A stretch of DNA of 64,000 nt, taken from positions 62,001 through 126,000 of the forward strand of contig QJPP01003562.1 in NCBI GenBank assembly GCA_003996215.1, written 5' to 3'. Position 1 is the stretch's first letter; each line of letters begins with the position of its first letter. Positions 1-10,425 of the stretch are shown here, piece after piece. The notes beneath the pieces are model-generated. The model searched no databases. It saw nothing but the letters and a program-made list of their open reading frames with translations, and was not told the DNA's origin. Source of the DNA: Jaltomata sinuosa. Lineage: Eukaryota; Streptophyta; Magnoliopsida; Solanales; Solanaceae. The translations under genes and the position numbers were made by a program.

Positions 1-915
1 GTTAGAACTTCGGGGGTAGATTCTGAGCAATTCCCCGTGGTGATGGGATTGTACTAGGGATTATCCCTTAGCCCATTTTTATTTGCCTTGGTGATGGATG
101 TTTTGATGCGACAAATTCAAGATGAGGTGCCCTGGTGTATGTTAATTGCATATGACGTAGTTTTGATTGAGGAAACCTGCGAAGGAGTTAATGACAAGTT
201 AGAGGTTTGGAGGCAGACCCTAGAGTTTAAAAAGTTTAGGTTAAGTAGGACTAAGATAGAATATTTGTAGTACAAGTTTAGTGAGGTGACACCTGAGACT
301 GACGTGGAAGTGATGCTTGATTTGCATGCCATCTAGAAGAGAGATAGCTTCAAGTACCTTAGGTCTATTATCCAGGTAGATAGCGAGATTGACGAGTATA
401 TGACCCATTGTATTGGTGCAGGGTGGATGAAATGGAGCCTCGCATCTGGGTTCTTGTGTGATAAGAAGGTTCTTCTTAAACTAAAAGGCAAGTTCTAGAG
501 AGTGGAAGTTAGAACGACTATGTTGTATGGGGTAGAGTGTTGGCTTGGCCAGTCAAGAACCCTCATGTATAGAAGATGAAGATGGCTGAGATAAGGATGT
601 TGCACTAGATGTATGGATTTACTAGGAGGGATAGAATTAGGAATGAAGATATCTGAGATAAGGTGGGAGTGTCTTTGGTGGAAGATAAGATAGGGGAAGT
701 GAGGTTGAGATGGTTTGAGCATGTGATAAGAAGATGGACGAAGGCCCCTGTGCCACAGTGTGAGAGGCTGTCTATGGATGGTTTTAAGAGAGGTCGAGTT
801 AGATCGAAGAAATATTGGAGAGAGGTGATTAGATAGGATTTGGCACAGTTGCAACTTATCGATGGCATGACCTTAGATAAGAAGGTGTGAAGGGAACGGA
901 TTAGGGTAGAAGGTT
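1..915 (+). pseudogene. RTE-type LINE reverse transcriptase, C-terminal remnant
   Basis: Translation shows the RT palm and thumb region of a plant RTE LINE: a 'FPVVMGL' and 'LSPFLFALVMD' block (about 30-105), then 'DEVPWCML' (121-145). The catalytic FADD box should follow, but the sequence reads I-A-Y-D (about 145-158), so one of the two catalytic aspartates is a tyrosine. Downstream 'GVNDKLEVWRQTLE' and 'LSRTKIEYL' are clear family blocks. In-frame stops follow 'EYL' (268-270) and recur from 333 on, and the frame drifts after about 560. The intact protein would copy LINE RNA at a nicked target; this copy cannot. The ORF body is recognisable to about 910. Confidence 0.85.
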
Positions 916-1260
916 AGTTTGCATCATGCTAGTAGGGAGGAGTGCAGTGTCTTGTTGCCCTTTTTAGTAGTTATAGTACTACTCTTGTAGTTTTTCTTTC
1001 ATCAGCTTTTGTAACTTTCTAGTGTTTCGTGTAGTTCGATTTATCATATTATTTTGTTGTATTATAGTTTTGTGACTATCTGTTATTTTTGTTTATTGGC
1101 TATATCTCTTGTACTCTTATTACATCTTTTTTTGGTCATTTTTTATCTTAAGTCGAGGGTCTATCGAAAACAGCCTCTTTACTTTACCTCTGAGGTAAAA
1201 GTACAGTGTGTGTACATTCTGCCCTTCCCAGACCCCACTTTATGGGAATACACTAGGTAT

Positions 1261-1282
1261 ATTATTGTTGTTGTTATTGTTG
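1261..1282 (+). repeat. TTG-rich LINE tail
   Basis: A short (TTG)n-type microsatellite with ATT variants directly follows the conserved 3' end of the RTE LINE. Such tails mark the 3' end of this LINE class and its SINE partners. It fixes the LINE/Ty3 junction at about 1282/1283. Confidence 0.8.
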
Positions 1283-2760
1283 GAGTGTCTGAAAAATATG
1301 GAGTGTTGGCTAGTATGTAGGTAAGGTCAACATTCCTTTGTAGAATCAAGGCTAAGAAATTTGAGGTGCAAAATTGAACAGGATTCAAAACAAAGTGGTG
1401 TGTAGTGAAGCTCAAGATACCACACTTGATGCGTGTGGAGTATTGAGGGTGAGAAGGTGTGTGTGTGCGCCTTGAATTGATGATGTAATTCTGAGTTTGC
1501 TTGCAGAAGCTCATAGTTCTCGATACTCTATGCATCCTGGTGCAAACAAGATATATCATGACTTGAGACAACTCTATTGGTGGCCCCGAATGAAGAGAGA
1601 TATAGTAGAGTATGTATCCAATTGTCATAACCGTCAGCAAGTGACGTACAAACATCAAAAGCCTGGAGGTTTGCTTTATAGGATTCCCATTCTTGAGTGG
1701 AAGTGAGAGAGGATTGCTATGGATTTTTTAGTGGGTCTCTAAGACCTTGGGGAAGTATGACTCAATATGGATCATAGTGGATAGGCTGATAAAGTCCACT
1801 CATTTCCTTTCGGTTAAGGTGAATTACAACTCAGAACAATTAGCCAAGATTTATGTAAGGAAAGCCCTGAGATTGGATGGGGTGCCAATATCAATCATAT
1901 CCAACAGAGCTATGTAGTTTACCTCCAAATTTTGGCACAAGTTACATGAGAAGTTGGACACCAAACTTGATCATAGTACTGCTTTTCATCCTCAGACCAA
2001 TGGGCAGTCTGAGAGGACTATTCAGGTACTTGAGGATATGTTACGAGCATGTGTTGCTGATTTTAGGGATCCTTGGGATAAATTCCTACCGTTGTGTGAG
2101 TTTTCATACAACAACAGTTATCACTCTAGTATCGACATGGCCCCATCTGAAGCACTTTATGGGAGAAGGTGTAGATCACCCATAGGTTGGTTTAAGGTAG
2201 GTGATGTGAAGCCTTTGGGAACAGACCTAGTGAAGGAAGCCCAAGAGAAACTAGGTTCATTCAGGACAAGTTATTAGCAGCCCAAAGTAGACAAAAGGAA
2301 TACGCAACCGCAAGGTAAGGTATATGTATTTCAAATCGGGTGAGCATGTGTTATTAAAGGTGTCTCCCATGAAGGAAGTTATACGATTTGGTAAGAAAGG
2401 CAAGCTTAGCCCCAGGTATATCAGTTCATTTGAGGTTCTTAATAATGTGGGTCCGATAGCTTATAGGTTGACCTTGCCTCCAAGCCTATCGAGGGTCTAT
2501 CCGGTGTTTCATATTTACATGCTTAAGAAATACCATGGGGATGGCGACTACATAATTAAGTGGGACTCAGTTTTTCTAGACAAGAACCTTTCTTATGAGA
2601 AGGAACCAATAGCGATTTTTGATCGGGATGTCTAGAAGTTGAGGACTAAGGAGATTAGATCAGTAAAAGTACAATAGAAGCACCATCCGGTTAAGGAGGC
2701 CACTTGGGAGACTAAAGGAGATATGCGCGACAAGTACCCTCACTTATTTGAGGATTCAAG
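1283..2760 (+). pseudogene. Ty3/gypsy integrase-chromodomain remnant (Tekay-like)
   Basis: The region reads as the C-terminal third of a Tekay/Del polyprotein. Segment 1410-1500 is the linker before integrase. Segment 1497-1690 is the zinc-binding domain ('SMHPGANKIYHDL'), with the second cysteine of the last CxxC replaced (C-H-N-R). The catalytic core follows, with 'MDFLVGL' near 1715. The second catalytic aspartate block reads I-I-S-N-R (AAC at 1903-1905), and the glutamate block 'GQSERTIQ' is intact near 2005. Segments 2324-2635 and 2640-2760 give the GPY-type 'KGKLSPRYI', 'YPVFHIYMLKKY' and a chromodomain-like 'ATWETKGDMRDKYPHLFED'. Several stops and frame changes (for example after 1704 and 2275) make it inactive. 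Integrase would insert the cDNA, and the chromodomain would bind chromatin. Confidence 0.88.
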
Positions 2761-3224
2761 TACTCTTCTTGCTTCATTCTACCTATTTTTCTTGATTTCT
2801 CATTTGGGGATGAATGATGGGTAAATTGATATCTATTATAATGACCATTTTCCGTCGTTATGGTATAGCCTAGCCTGCCAACATTTGGGTTAAGTTTCTC
2901 CCTAAATAAAGTATTAGAAATTTCAGGTTAGGCTAGTCTTGGATGAATTCCAGGTATGGTATGGCCTAGATAAATCTAGTAATAGATAAGTTGGTGTTTA
3001 TAAGACTTGAAACCATAATATGATAGCTAAGAGATTAAGGAGTTTGTAGAAACTTTCAGAAGTGAATTCGGGTTAGTAAAACTCCGATTATCGCATTTGA
3101 TGTAAAGGGGTTAGTTTGAGATGCCAATATCTGGAAGTGTGTTGTAAAACTGGCAAAAATCTGGGATTTTTTTATTTTTTGTCTCGCCTAGGCTGCTACG
3201 GTGGGAGACGTACTGCTGTCATGG

Positions 3225-3325
3225 GTCTGCTACAGCAGGAATAATTCCACTATAGTGGAGGTCAGCTTGGACCTACCCCGTCATAGCGGATAGATCCCGC
3301 TATAGTGATGCCGCTATAGCGGGTT
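3225..3325. repeat. Cluster of 12-bp palindromes in Tekay LTR
   Basis: Contains two perfect 12-bp palindromes, ccactatagtgg (3247-3258) and ccgctatagcgg (3311-3322). It also has near-copies: ctgctacagcag (about 3228-3239), a half copy in 'gtcatagcgg' (3280-3290) and 'cccgctatagtg' (3297-3308). The spacing is irregular, so this is a dispersed word cluster and not a tandem array. Confidence 0.85.
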
Positions 3326-3983
3326 ACACTCTATTAAATGCAGTTTTAGACTTAAAACGTTATTTTTTAGTCCATCGTTGTTTCAGACCTGGAAAAGGTG
3401 ATTTAGGGAGAACTTCATCAGCTTCCACCCAAATTCCTTCATTGAGGTAAGTTAATCCACCTGTTTAACTAAATTTTTTGTTGGTTAATCCTTTGAATCA
3501 CTAGGTTTTAATTGTGGGAGAATTTTACTTGACCTAGGTTGATTTTCTGGTGTAAATTAGTGAAAACAAGGTGTAGTCCTTGGGTGTTGGTCAATGGTGG
3601 ATAAATTAAGGTACATGCTTAGAAATCTTTGTTTTAACCTTGAATTTGGTAGAATTAAGGTGGAATGAATGTAGAAAAACCTTATAATGAGGGAATGATC
3701 ATGGTTTTTGGCCTTGGGGATATGGGATTAGGTTATAATCCTTGTAATTGTTAGGATATTTGTTAAGTGGTGTTTACCTTGTTATTTTTAGATCACGGTC
3801 AAGCTGAAATTGCAAGAAAGGGCAAGGCTCAAGTTTGTTAGAAAAGTGCAAAGCTTTGATTGAGGTAGGTGATGGTTAACTTGTAGTTGAAACTAAATTT
3901 AGTTGGTGTGTGCATGTTAACTGCTGCTTTGTTTACTTGTTGCAATGTATGATGTAAATGTTAACTAGATGAATAATACTACA

Positions 3984-3988
3984 AGTGT
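3984..3988. repeat. Target-site duplication AGTGT, left copy
   Basis: AGTGT lies immediately left of the Athila-like element (TGAT at 3989). The same five bases follow its other end at 24341-24345. The exact match proves both LTRs belong to one insertion event. Confidence 0.9.
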
Positions 3989-5382
3989 TGATACCGTTCA
4001 AAAGTACTCTCCCATAGGTGGTGGTTACGATCGTCGTACAAAATAGTAAATAAACCCAACGGATGTTGGAGTCGTATCCACGGAGAATGGAGTAATGATT
4101 TGCCAATAAATTGTCAAACAAGTATCACTAAAGCAAGTAAATGTTCAAGCAATTTTAAAAGTAAAAGTAGGGGAAAAGGATTGGGAAATCAACAATATCG
4201 CAATTTCAACACAAGAGTAACGGGAACATGATTTGTTTAACAAGAGAAAGAAGACTAGGGGTATGCTTACGATGGGGTTCTACCATTGGTTAGGGCCTTG
4301 ATTAATCATGCAAACTTTTGATTATAGGTATGGGTAGCTTGGTTGTAGCTATATTTAGTAGTCTTTAAACCCTCCAAATATATGTACCATGGCCTTTGCT
4401 CAAGCACCATGGCTTTACCATAAAACAACCATTTTACACTTGGGTAAATCACACTATTTCTAGCTTAGATTCTTAGATGGGTACTTTCATTGATCAAGCT
4501 ATTTCTAGCCTTAATCTAAGGTGGAAATCCCAAATCCCCACTATTGAATTCTTAGCCAATTTAAGAACTTCTCTTTCAAGCAAGAAAAAAATAAGAAAAC
4601 TCAATTAATGTTTGCAACCATCAAATTTATAGCTAAGCCTTTAAGAATTCATTAGACCCATACTAAATAATCAATTATAAGCACAATTAATTAATACTCA
4701 TACCCAAAATTAAACACCCATCATGAACATACCCCTAGAAAAGGATTTAGCTACTCATATTAAGGAAAAAAGAGAATATACCAAATGGGTTACTCAAATT
4801 TCCATTCATATTAAAAGCTAAGCTCCAAATCCAAGCTCAAATTCTTTACAAATGGTATTTTTAATTGGGGAAGAAGAAGAGAGAAGAGTGTACTCTTAAT
4901 ATATTCCTTGGGAAAAGTAAAACTAAAATTCTATATCAGGTACACATCCCAAAATAGGTTTTAGAAGCTTCCCAATACATCACATGGCTTTGGACAAAAA
5001 TGCCCCTCGGGGCTGGTGTGACGCGACGTGTGATGGTACGTGCGACCGCGCCCTACCTTCTGCGCCTTGCATGTTACTTCCTCCATAGCTATTAAGGTCA
5101 GTTGCTTGTGTAATGACGTGCAATGAGAGGTGCGGTTTGCATGCCACATTGTGTGGCTTGCATGCGGTTCGCACCTCTCGTTAGTTTCTTCTTCTTTTCC
5201 AATCACCTTCACACTTTAACTTCTTTTTGGCTCTTTTGGGTTCAATTTCTTTGCTTTCTTCTCTGGACCAAGAGTACATGTATTCATATCAATAAAGGTA
5301 ATAAGTACCTCTAATACTAATCAAAACATAGAAATAATTCATGAATAAAGGCTCAATAAGTTGGTAGGTTACCAACTTATCA
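3989..5382 (-). repeat. Athila-like 3' LTR (minus strand)
   Basis: About 1394 bp, no credible ORF. On the minus strand it starts TGATAAGTTGG (5382 leftwards) and ends GGTATCA (3989). It aligns along its whole length with 22957-24340. Near its minus-strand 3' end is the conserved block reading 'ccgtggatacgac', shared with the other Athila-like LTRs here. A long hairpin with 10-bp arms lies at 5125-5179. The two small ORFs read across this LTR are artefacts of non-coding sequence. Confidence 0.92.
5125..5179. repeat. Inverted repeat in Athila-like LTR
   Basis: Left arm gagaggtgcg (5125-5134) and right arm cgcacctctc (5170-5179) are perfect reverse complements. Between them sit further complementary words around tttgcatgcca and tggcttgcatg. 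The partner LTR has the same block in decayed form near 24090-24140. Confidence 0.85.
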
Positions 5383-7312
5383 AATCCCCGACCTTGAACT
5401 ATTGCTTATCCTCAAGAAAGATACTCACAAGGTAAGGAATGAATTCAGTTCTAAAACATAAAGGGCATACACAAGATTAATCTAAACTCTAAAAATTAAT
5501 AAAATAACAAACAAAATATTCAAAATAAAAAGACTCAACTACAATGCTTATCTCAATTGGTATCACCATATTCTCAAGGCAAGTGCTCATTTCAAAATGT
5601 ATATAAAAAGTATTTCATTTTTCATTCAAAAGCAGGGGATTTGTCATTCAAAATAAGATTATCAAGCTTTTCAAGTCATTGGTATGGACCTTCAAGATTT
5701 GCCTCGAGATTTTCCACATAATTTGTCTCATTCATTCCTCTCAATTAAAATGGAGACTTCATCATTCATTTCAAGTGTGCGATGCCACTCACCACAAGAG
5801 AGAATCTCACTCACAATAATGCAATTCATATTAAAGAGGAATTATTAGAGAACCAAAGAAACTCTCACTCTCTCAAAGAAGTTTGAGTGCATGCGTATTG
5901 AACCATAAGCTTGCCTTTCATGTAATTCGCCACTAATGTAGAGTTACCAAGATCAGAATCACTAAGGACTTGCGGGTGACGATATTGGCTAGGGTTAAGG
6001 CGAGGATTACATTTGGATCACATGACTAAACCTCCCTAATTCTCCTTGTGATCATTCAAAGCACTGCTCACATTTTTGAACATTAACTTTACCTTATTTC
6101 TCCCTCTCACAACCCAAGTTTCCCTTCAACCTGATCATTCAACATCTTTTTATTACCTTCACTTAGTAGCACCAATTTCTTCCTTTCTTTTCAGTTTGCT
6201 CATTTCATTGGACATTTGGAAGCAATTTTCATTTAGGCATATGGTGCTACCTTGCATTGAAATGCATCTCTTTTATTCTCCACACTTTGTACATACACCC
6301 CCAAACTTAGGCCTTTGCCTATGTTTTCATTTTAATTCCCCCTCCCCCCAAACTTAGGCTTTTAGCCTACATTTCACTTTTGAGCCATTAGGGAGGATGG
6401 GTGCAAAAGTTGAGGTTCCAAAAAGGGTCAAGGTGTCTAACAAAGTGTCAAATAAAAGTCACAAGCTCAAAGGGGCTTACTAGGATCAATGTAGAGGGGA
6501 GTTATTTTGGGTGAAGTGACTATTCAAAAAGGGCCAAAGGTCATCTTCCAAGCTAGGTGACATCTAAAAAATTTCCTTGAATTACATTCGGGGAAAGTTC
6601 TAGTCAACACATGTACACAAGAAAAAAGTATAACCTTACCACACAAGGCATCACAACACAAGAATTTCACAATTAGTCTTACAATCAATTGGGACAAATG
6701 ACTTTTGACAAGCTATTCCAAGTTCTTTTACACACTCATTTGTGAATCTATCAAGCCAAATGGGGAATGTGCAAGTCATGACAAAAGAATGCTTTAGCAA
6801 AAATCATTTTCCCCTATTTCCTTTAATTTGTAAAACTTCTTGCCAAGAAATATTTTGGTGGGCCCATTTCGAGACAAGCAAAATACGGACTCAATTTAAA
6901 CTAAAACTTGGCCTTTTTCCTCAAGAAAGTCACCTTTCAATCTATCATAAGGTAAACACCAACCTGGTTCGACACTAAAAATAAACAAAATAAATAAACA
7001 AAAGAAAATAATTTTCTCCTTGGAAAAGAACCGTGGTATGAAGAAAACCCTTGGAGTTTATTCACTACCTACTATTAACAAGGCGATCAAAATTAAAGTG
7101 ATCATGAATCTATTTGAAAACAAGCCTGGGTGAAGGCACTAGCCATTTGCAAAGCACGGGTAGTAAAATAATTATGGGTGTAGGACTAACCCGGCATTCA
7201 CATTCAAAACATCAATATGATAAATCAAGCCCGGGAAGGGCACAATTATGAACACAATAGCCACAATTGAATATTTAGGCATGCCTCGCAGTGGCTTAAA
7301 TACTAATTACAC
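5383..7312 (-). other. Athila-like 3' non-coding region with polypurine tracts
   Basis: On the minus strand this region precedes the 3' LTR. Immediately next to the LTR (5383-5400) is a purine-rich tract whose plus-strand form is aatccccgacc, the probable primer for plus-strand synthesis. About 0.9 kb upstream are two copies of a motif that reads cctaagtttgggg on the minus strand (6297-6313 and 6338-6361). I find no coding sequence; small ORFs at 6076-6357 and 6742-6978 have no recognisable content. Similar sequence occurs in the other two Athila-like elements (about 37840-39440 and 51180-52507, plus strand). Confidence 0.75.
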
Positions 7313-8632
7313 TGATAACGCCCAAACTACACCTAAATTTAAGAAGCGTAAGCGGTCTTCGGCAAATATAGAACCCAACAGAGGTTGGGGTCGATCCCAC
7401 AGGGAATAAGGTGCGAATTAAGTCATTAGTGAAGTAGATGACTAATGGTCGATAGTTTCCGGTAAATAAAGGGGGGTTTTTTTGTGAACAATGTGTAAAC
7501 AAAATGAACAATAATGTATGAGTGAAAATCAATATGAGAGAGAACTAGGGAAGTGATCACCATGGCGTTGTAACAATGTCGATTCAAGCTTAACCGGGTT
7601 CTTTCTTATATGAATGTCACGATGTGATTGAATTAATGGTATCATCTAAACGTTTCTCAACCAAATAGACGAATTTCCTTTTCAATTCTCTCGAACTTGA
7701 AAAAGGTGAGCTTTTTATATTTCAATCCTAAACATCAAGTAGATTAATCTAGTTACAGCATTAATCATAAGACGAGAGTTGGTAGTCTCGAATCCTCGTT
7801 ATTAACCAAATTTCCCAGTTTTAATCTCTTTACTCAAGAAAATTTAAACCTAGGCGTGTTCTAATGTCTGCAACCACTAGAAAACGTTAAATAATGAATG
7901 ATTAACAATGTGACGACATATATTGAACCCAACGCTACCCAAAATCTATATTTCTACTTTTGCCATGGCTCCCACAATCCTAGTTGTGGGAGTTTAGTTA
8001 ATCATGCTAGAAGAAGAAGAAGAGAAGAAAGTTATATTCATAATAAAGAGAAGAGATTCTTACAATATAGTGAAAACAATCTTCAATTATCCAAGAACAA
8101 GAAAACCAAGATCCCAAGAACGAATCAAGAACAAGATTGAAGGAGGAGGAAAACGTGTGTAGCGTGTTTCCTCTCTCAAAACTCGCCCTAAACTCTCCTA
8201 GAATTATTGGGTGAACTATTAGTAAAAGCTTAACAAATAAAATAAACCTAACATAGGGTATTTATAGGAGTCTAGGAAACAAAGTCCTAAAAACGTTCGG
8301 ATTCCGCGTAGCGGACTGCCTTACTGTGACGGTTTGGGTGACAGACCGTCACCACCTTGACGGACCGTCACGGTGGCCATTACCACTAGGCAGTGGTGCT
8401 GCCTCAGGGTGACGGTTTGGGTGACGGACCGTCACTGGCTTGACGGACCGTCACTCCAACCGTCACTCTTATCCAGAATGCTCTTTTGATTGGATTTCCT
8501 TCCTTTTCTACGTTTGTCTCCATTTCCTGAAAACATAACATAAAACATCAAAAACGATGACGGTTGCTTGAAAAACGTATGATTGTTTTTAGTTTAGAGA
8601 TGTCGAAAGTGCCGTAAAATGGCGGCACATCA
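7313..8632 (-). mobile_element. Solo LTR with TACAC duplication
   Basis: TGATAACGCC at 7313 and CACATCA ending at 8632 are flanked by TACAC (7308-7312 and 8633-8637). There is no internal region, so this is a solo LTR of 1320 bp formed by LTR-LTR recombination. Minus orientation is inferred from a block that on the minus strand reads 'gtgggatcgacccc' near its 3' end, a position matched by the Athila-like LTRs. It belongs to a different family from those flanking it, probably Athila or Tat/Ogre type. It contains a cluster of TGACGG-A-CCGTCA words (8300-8470). Confidence 0.88.
8300..8470. repeat. Cluster of TGACGGACCGTCA words in solo LTR
   Basis: Three exact copies of the 13-mer tgacggaccgtca (8358-8370, 8422-8434, 8441-8453), each with perfect 6-bp inverted arms around one central base. 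There are additional half copies, for example tgacggtttggg and gacagaccgtc. The spacing is irregular. The motif is CpG-rich compared with its surroundings. Confidence 0.88.
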
Positions 8633-9645
8633 TACACCCCCCAAACCCAAACAAAGCATTACCCCCAATGCACAAAATTTATACAAACAGATGGAGTGTA
8701 AGAACTCCCTGGTGGATCGAACACTGACGATGACATTTTCATGAATAAACTCAGTGGTGGGTTCTTGAGGGCCGATGTGGTGATGGTGGAGGGATGTATG
8801 CATGCTCCGGGTCATTCTTAAATCCATCCACCAAAGGAATTGATGGGTCCCACATAACCTGAAGAGGGGCAGAAGGCTCCATAATTTCCCACTAATTTGG
8901 GAGTGTCATCAGCTCATGATATGAAGGTGGTGGGGCAGCCCAGCTGGGTCTAGTCTGAGGATCTCTGGTGGCCAGGTGAGATAAGAGGTGCACTTGCATT
9001 GGTGGTTCTTGTGCCATTATAGCATCTTCATTTAATAGGCTTACTTGTTGGATGTCATATGGGGCCAAAGCAGTCTATGGGGTTTCATCCACCCAACAAT
9101 CATCTAGCGGACTCCTAGTCCTTTGAGGTGATGCATTGTCAAGAGATGGTAAGTTAAGGTCTAAGTGTGGGACTTTTGGTGTGGACTGAGGTAGTTCTTT
9201 TCGGAGTGCTCTAACATCCTGCTCATTATGTCAACCCTGGCACACAGTTTATGCAAGTTAATCCATACCAGTTTTAAAGATGACTTGATCATGGATTAAA
9301 TCATGCCCGGAATATCCCTAGTCAGCTTATGCAATCGCTCCTTGTTATGGTGAACAAGGTGAGCAAGTTGGAGTAAACCACCTGAAATTGGAATGGCTTG
9401 GAGAATAGTGTAGGTGGTAGCTAGCACCCCAGGGGCAAGATATGGATATTCTAATTGATCATGTACAGCATTTTCTGTGTGTTCCGTACCTGCCGGTGCA
9501 TTTGTATTTTAAGGGAGGCATTTCTTGTTAATGTACGGAGCATCTTTGTGTCGCTTTATGTCCAAATAAATCATGCCCTTAGCTCAGCAAATTTTGTCCA
9601 ATGATCAGAATAGAGGACATTGTTCCCGTAAACACAGTTTACTTA
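8633..9645 (-). other. Downstream remnant of the late ORF and non-coding sequence
   Basis: On the minus strand, 9645 to about 9180 continues the late ORF with frame changes. Translation gives helix-like stretches such as 'LVHHNKERLHKLTRDIPGMI' and 'LCARVDIMSRMLEHSEKN', resembling the C-terminal helical part expected after the domain at 9646-10425. From about 9180 to 8633 I recognise nothing; the small ORF at 8630-8827 has no known features. Confidence 0.5.
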
Positions 9646-10425
9646 TTAGAACAGGAAAGGAATGGTAGTGGAATTATTTCTAGCTCTTCTCTTGAATTGT
9701 TCTACAATGATTTCCCCTTTGTTGATTTGGTAGCTAGACATGATGTATGCAATGATAATGTCCACCTCTATAGTCACCTGAGTAGTTTGGTGAGTTTGAA
9801 TGAGCCACGTGCACACAAAATCTAACCACATTCGGGCCTCAAACTTAAGATCTTGATGAGAGATATGTCCTTTTGAAACTGCCCAAAAAGGATCCCCTTC
9901 AGCAATAACACTAGCCACCCAAGCATATTGGTTGGCCTTTGTAGCTATGCGTCGAGTATACCCTAATGTCTCTCTTGGTTCATCATCCCATTCTATAGAG
10001 TTAATGGCTGCAGGAGTAATGTTAACATCTTGTCCCCTCACTAAAACTGATTGTAGGCATGGTAACTTGCATGTTCGACCCTTGTGCTTTAGTATGTCTT
10101 GCCTGTCCCGGTAAGAAGCATAAAACTCCCATACAAATTCAGGGAAATAAGGGCTGGGAGTGTTAGCAAATTGCATCTAGTCCCTTATTTTGAATTGCTT
10201 GGCTATATTTGGGAACTCATCTTTGAAGGAGTGTACATCAAACCCCATTTTTTCCAAGAAGAATCGCTTATCACAAAACTTAAGATAGTAGTCCTCCATA
10301 CCCTCAAGGTCAAATCGAATTTGTGACTCAGATGGTCCCACATTTTGCACAGGGACAGCCGGATGTTCTAATGTTGAAGCTTGATTATTGGTATGTCTTT
10401 TTGAATGGCGCCTACAAGAAGTCAT
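9646..10425 (-). pseudogene. Late ORF: plant-transposon-protein-type domain (Athila-like element)
   Basis: Open for about 259 codons on the minus strand from ATG at 10425, with a single in-frame TAG (10179-10177). The first 82 residues are basic at the N-terminus, then contain 'EDYYLKFCDKRFFLEKMGF'. After the stop come 'FPEFVWEFYASY', 'VRGQDVNITPAAINSI' and 'WLDFVCTWLIQT', blocks I associate with the putative plant transposon protein domain (Pfam PF20167 from memory). The function is unknown; there is no signal peptide or clear membrane segment in the part I can read. It sits between the post-pol untranslated region and the polypurine tracts, the position of the env-like ORF in Athila elements. 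Similar ORFs occur at 49234-50418 and 42872-44440. Confidence 0.72.

Larger units (their letters stand above)
1..1282 (+). mobile_element. RTE-type LINE, 3' part
   Basis: The window opens inside a non-LTR retrotransposon on the plus strand; its 5' end lies outside. The left part encodes broken reverse transcriptase. The last 130 bases carry the 3' end I associate with plant RTE elements and the Au SINEs that share it: a stretch ending in 'cagaccccacttt' followed by a short TTG-rich tail (1261-1282) in place of poly(A). Right of the tail the sequence changes abruptly to Ty3/gypsy integrase, so this is either an insertion into that element or a later junction. No target-site duplication can be tested because the left end is missing. 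Confidence 0.85.
2836..3988 (+). repeat. Tekay-like 3' LTR, left part (includes AGTGT duplication)
   Basis: Begins about 2836 with 'tataatgacca', which corresponds to the TGTAATGACC start seen intact at 62110. It follows the end of the chromodomain by about 75 bases, including the purine-rich stretch. No ORF. It contains a cluster of self-complementary words at 3225-3325. It is interrupted after AGTGT (3984-3988) by the Athila-like element and resumes at 24346. The start is uncertain by a few bases because the terminal G is mutated. Confidence 0.75.

Noticed and set aside
1179..1658. 159-codon minus ORF
   Set aside because: It spans the LINE tail and the opposite strand of the Tekay integrase, two unrelated elements, so it is a shadow frame.
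4961..5314. Overlapping small ORFs on both strands
   Set aside because: They lie wholly inside an Athila-like LTR and arise from its inverted repeat. The sister LTR has frame-disrupted equivalents, so there is no sign of coding constraint.
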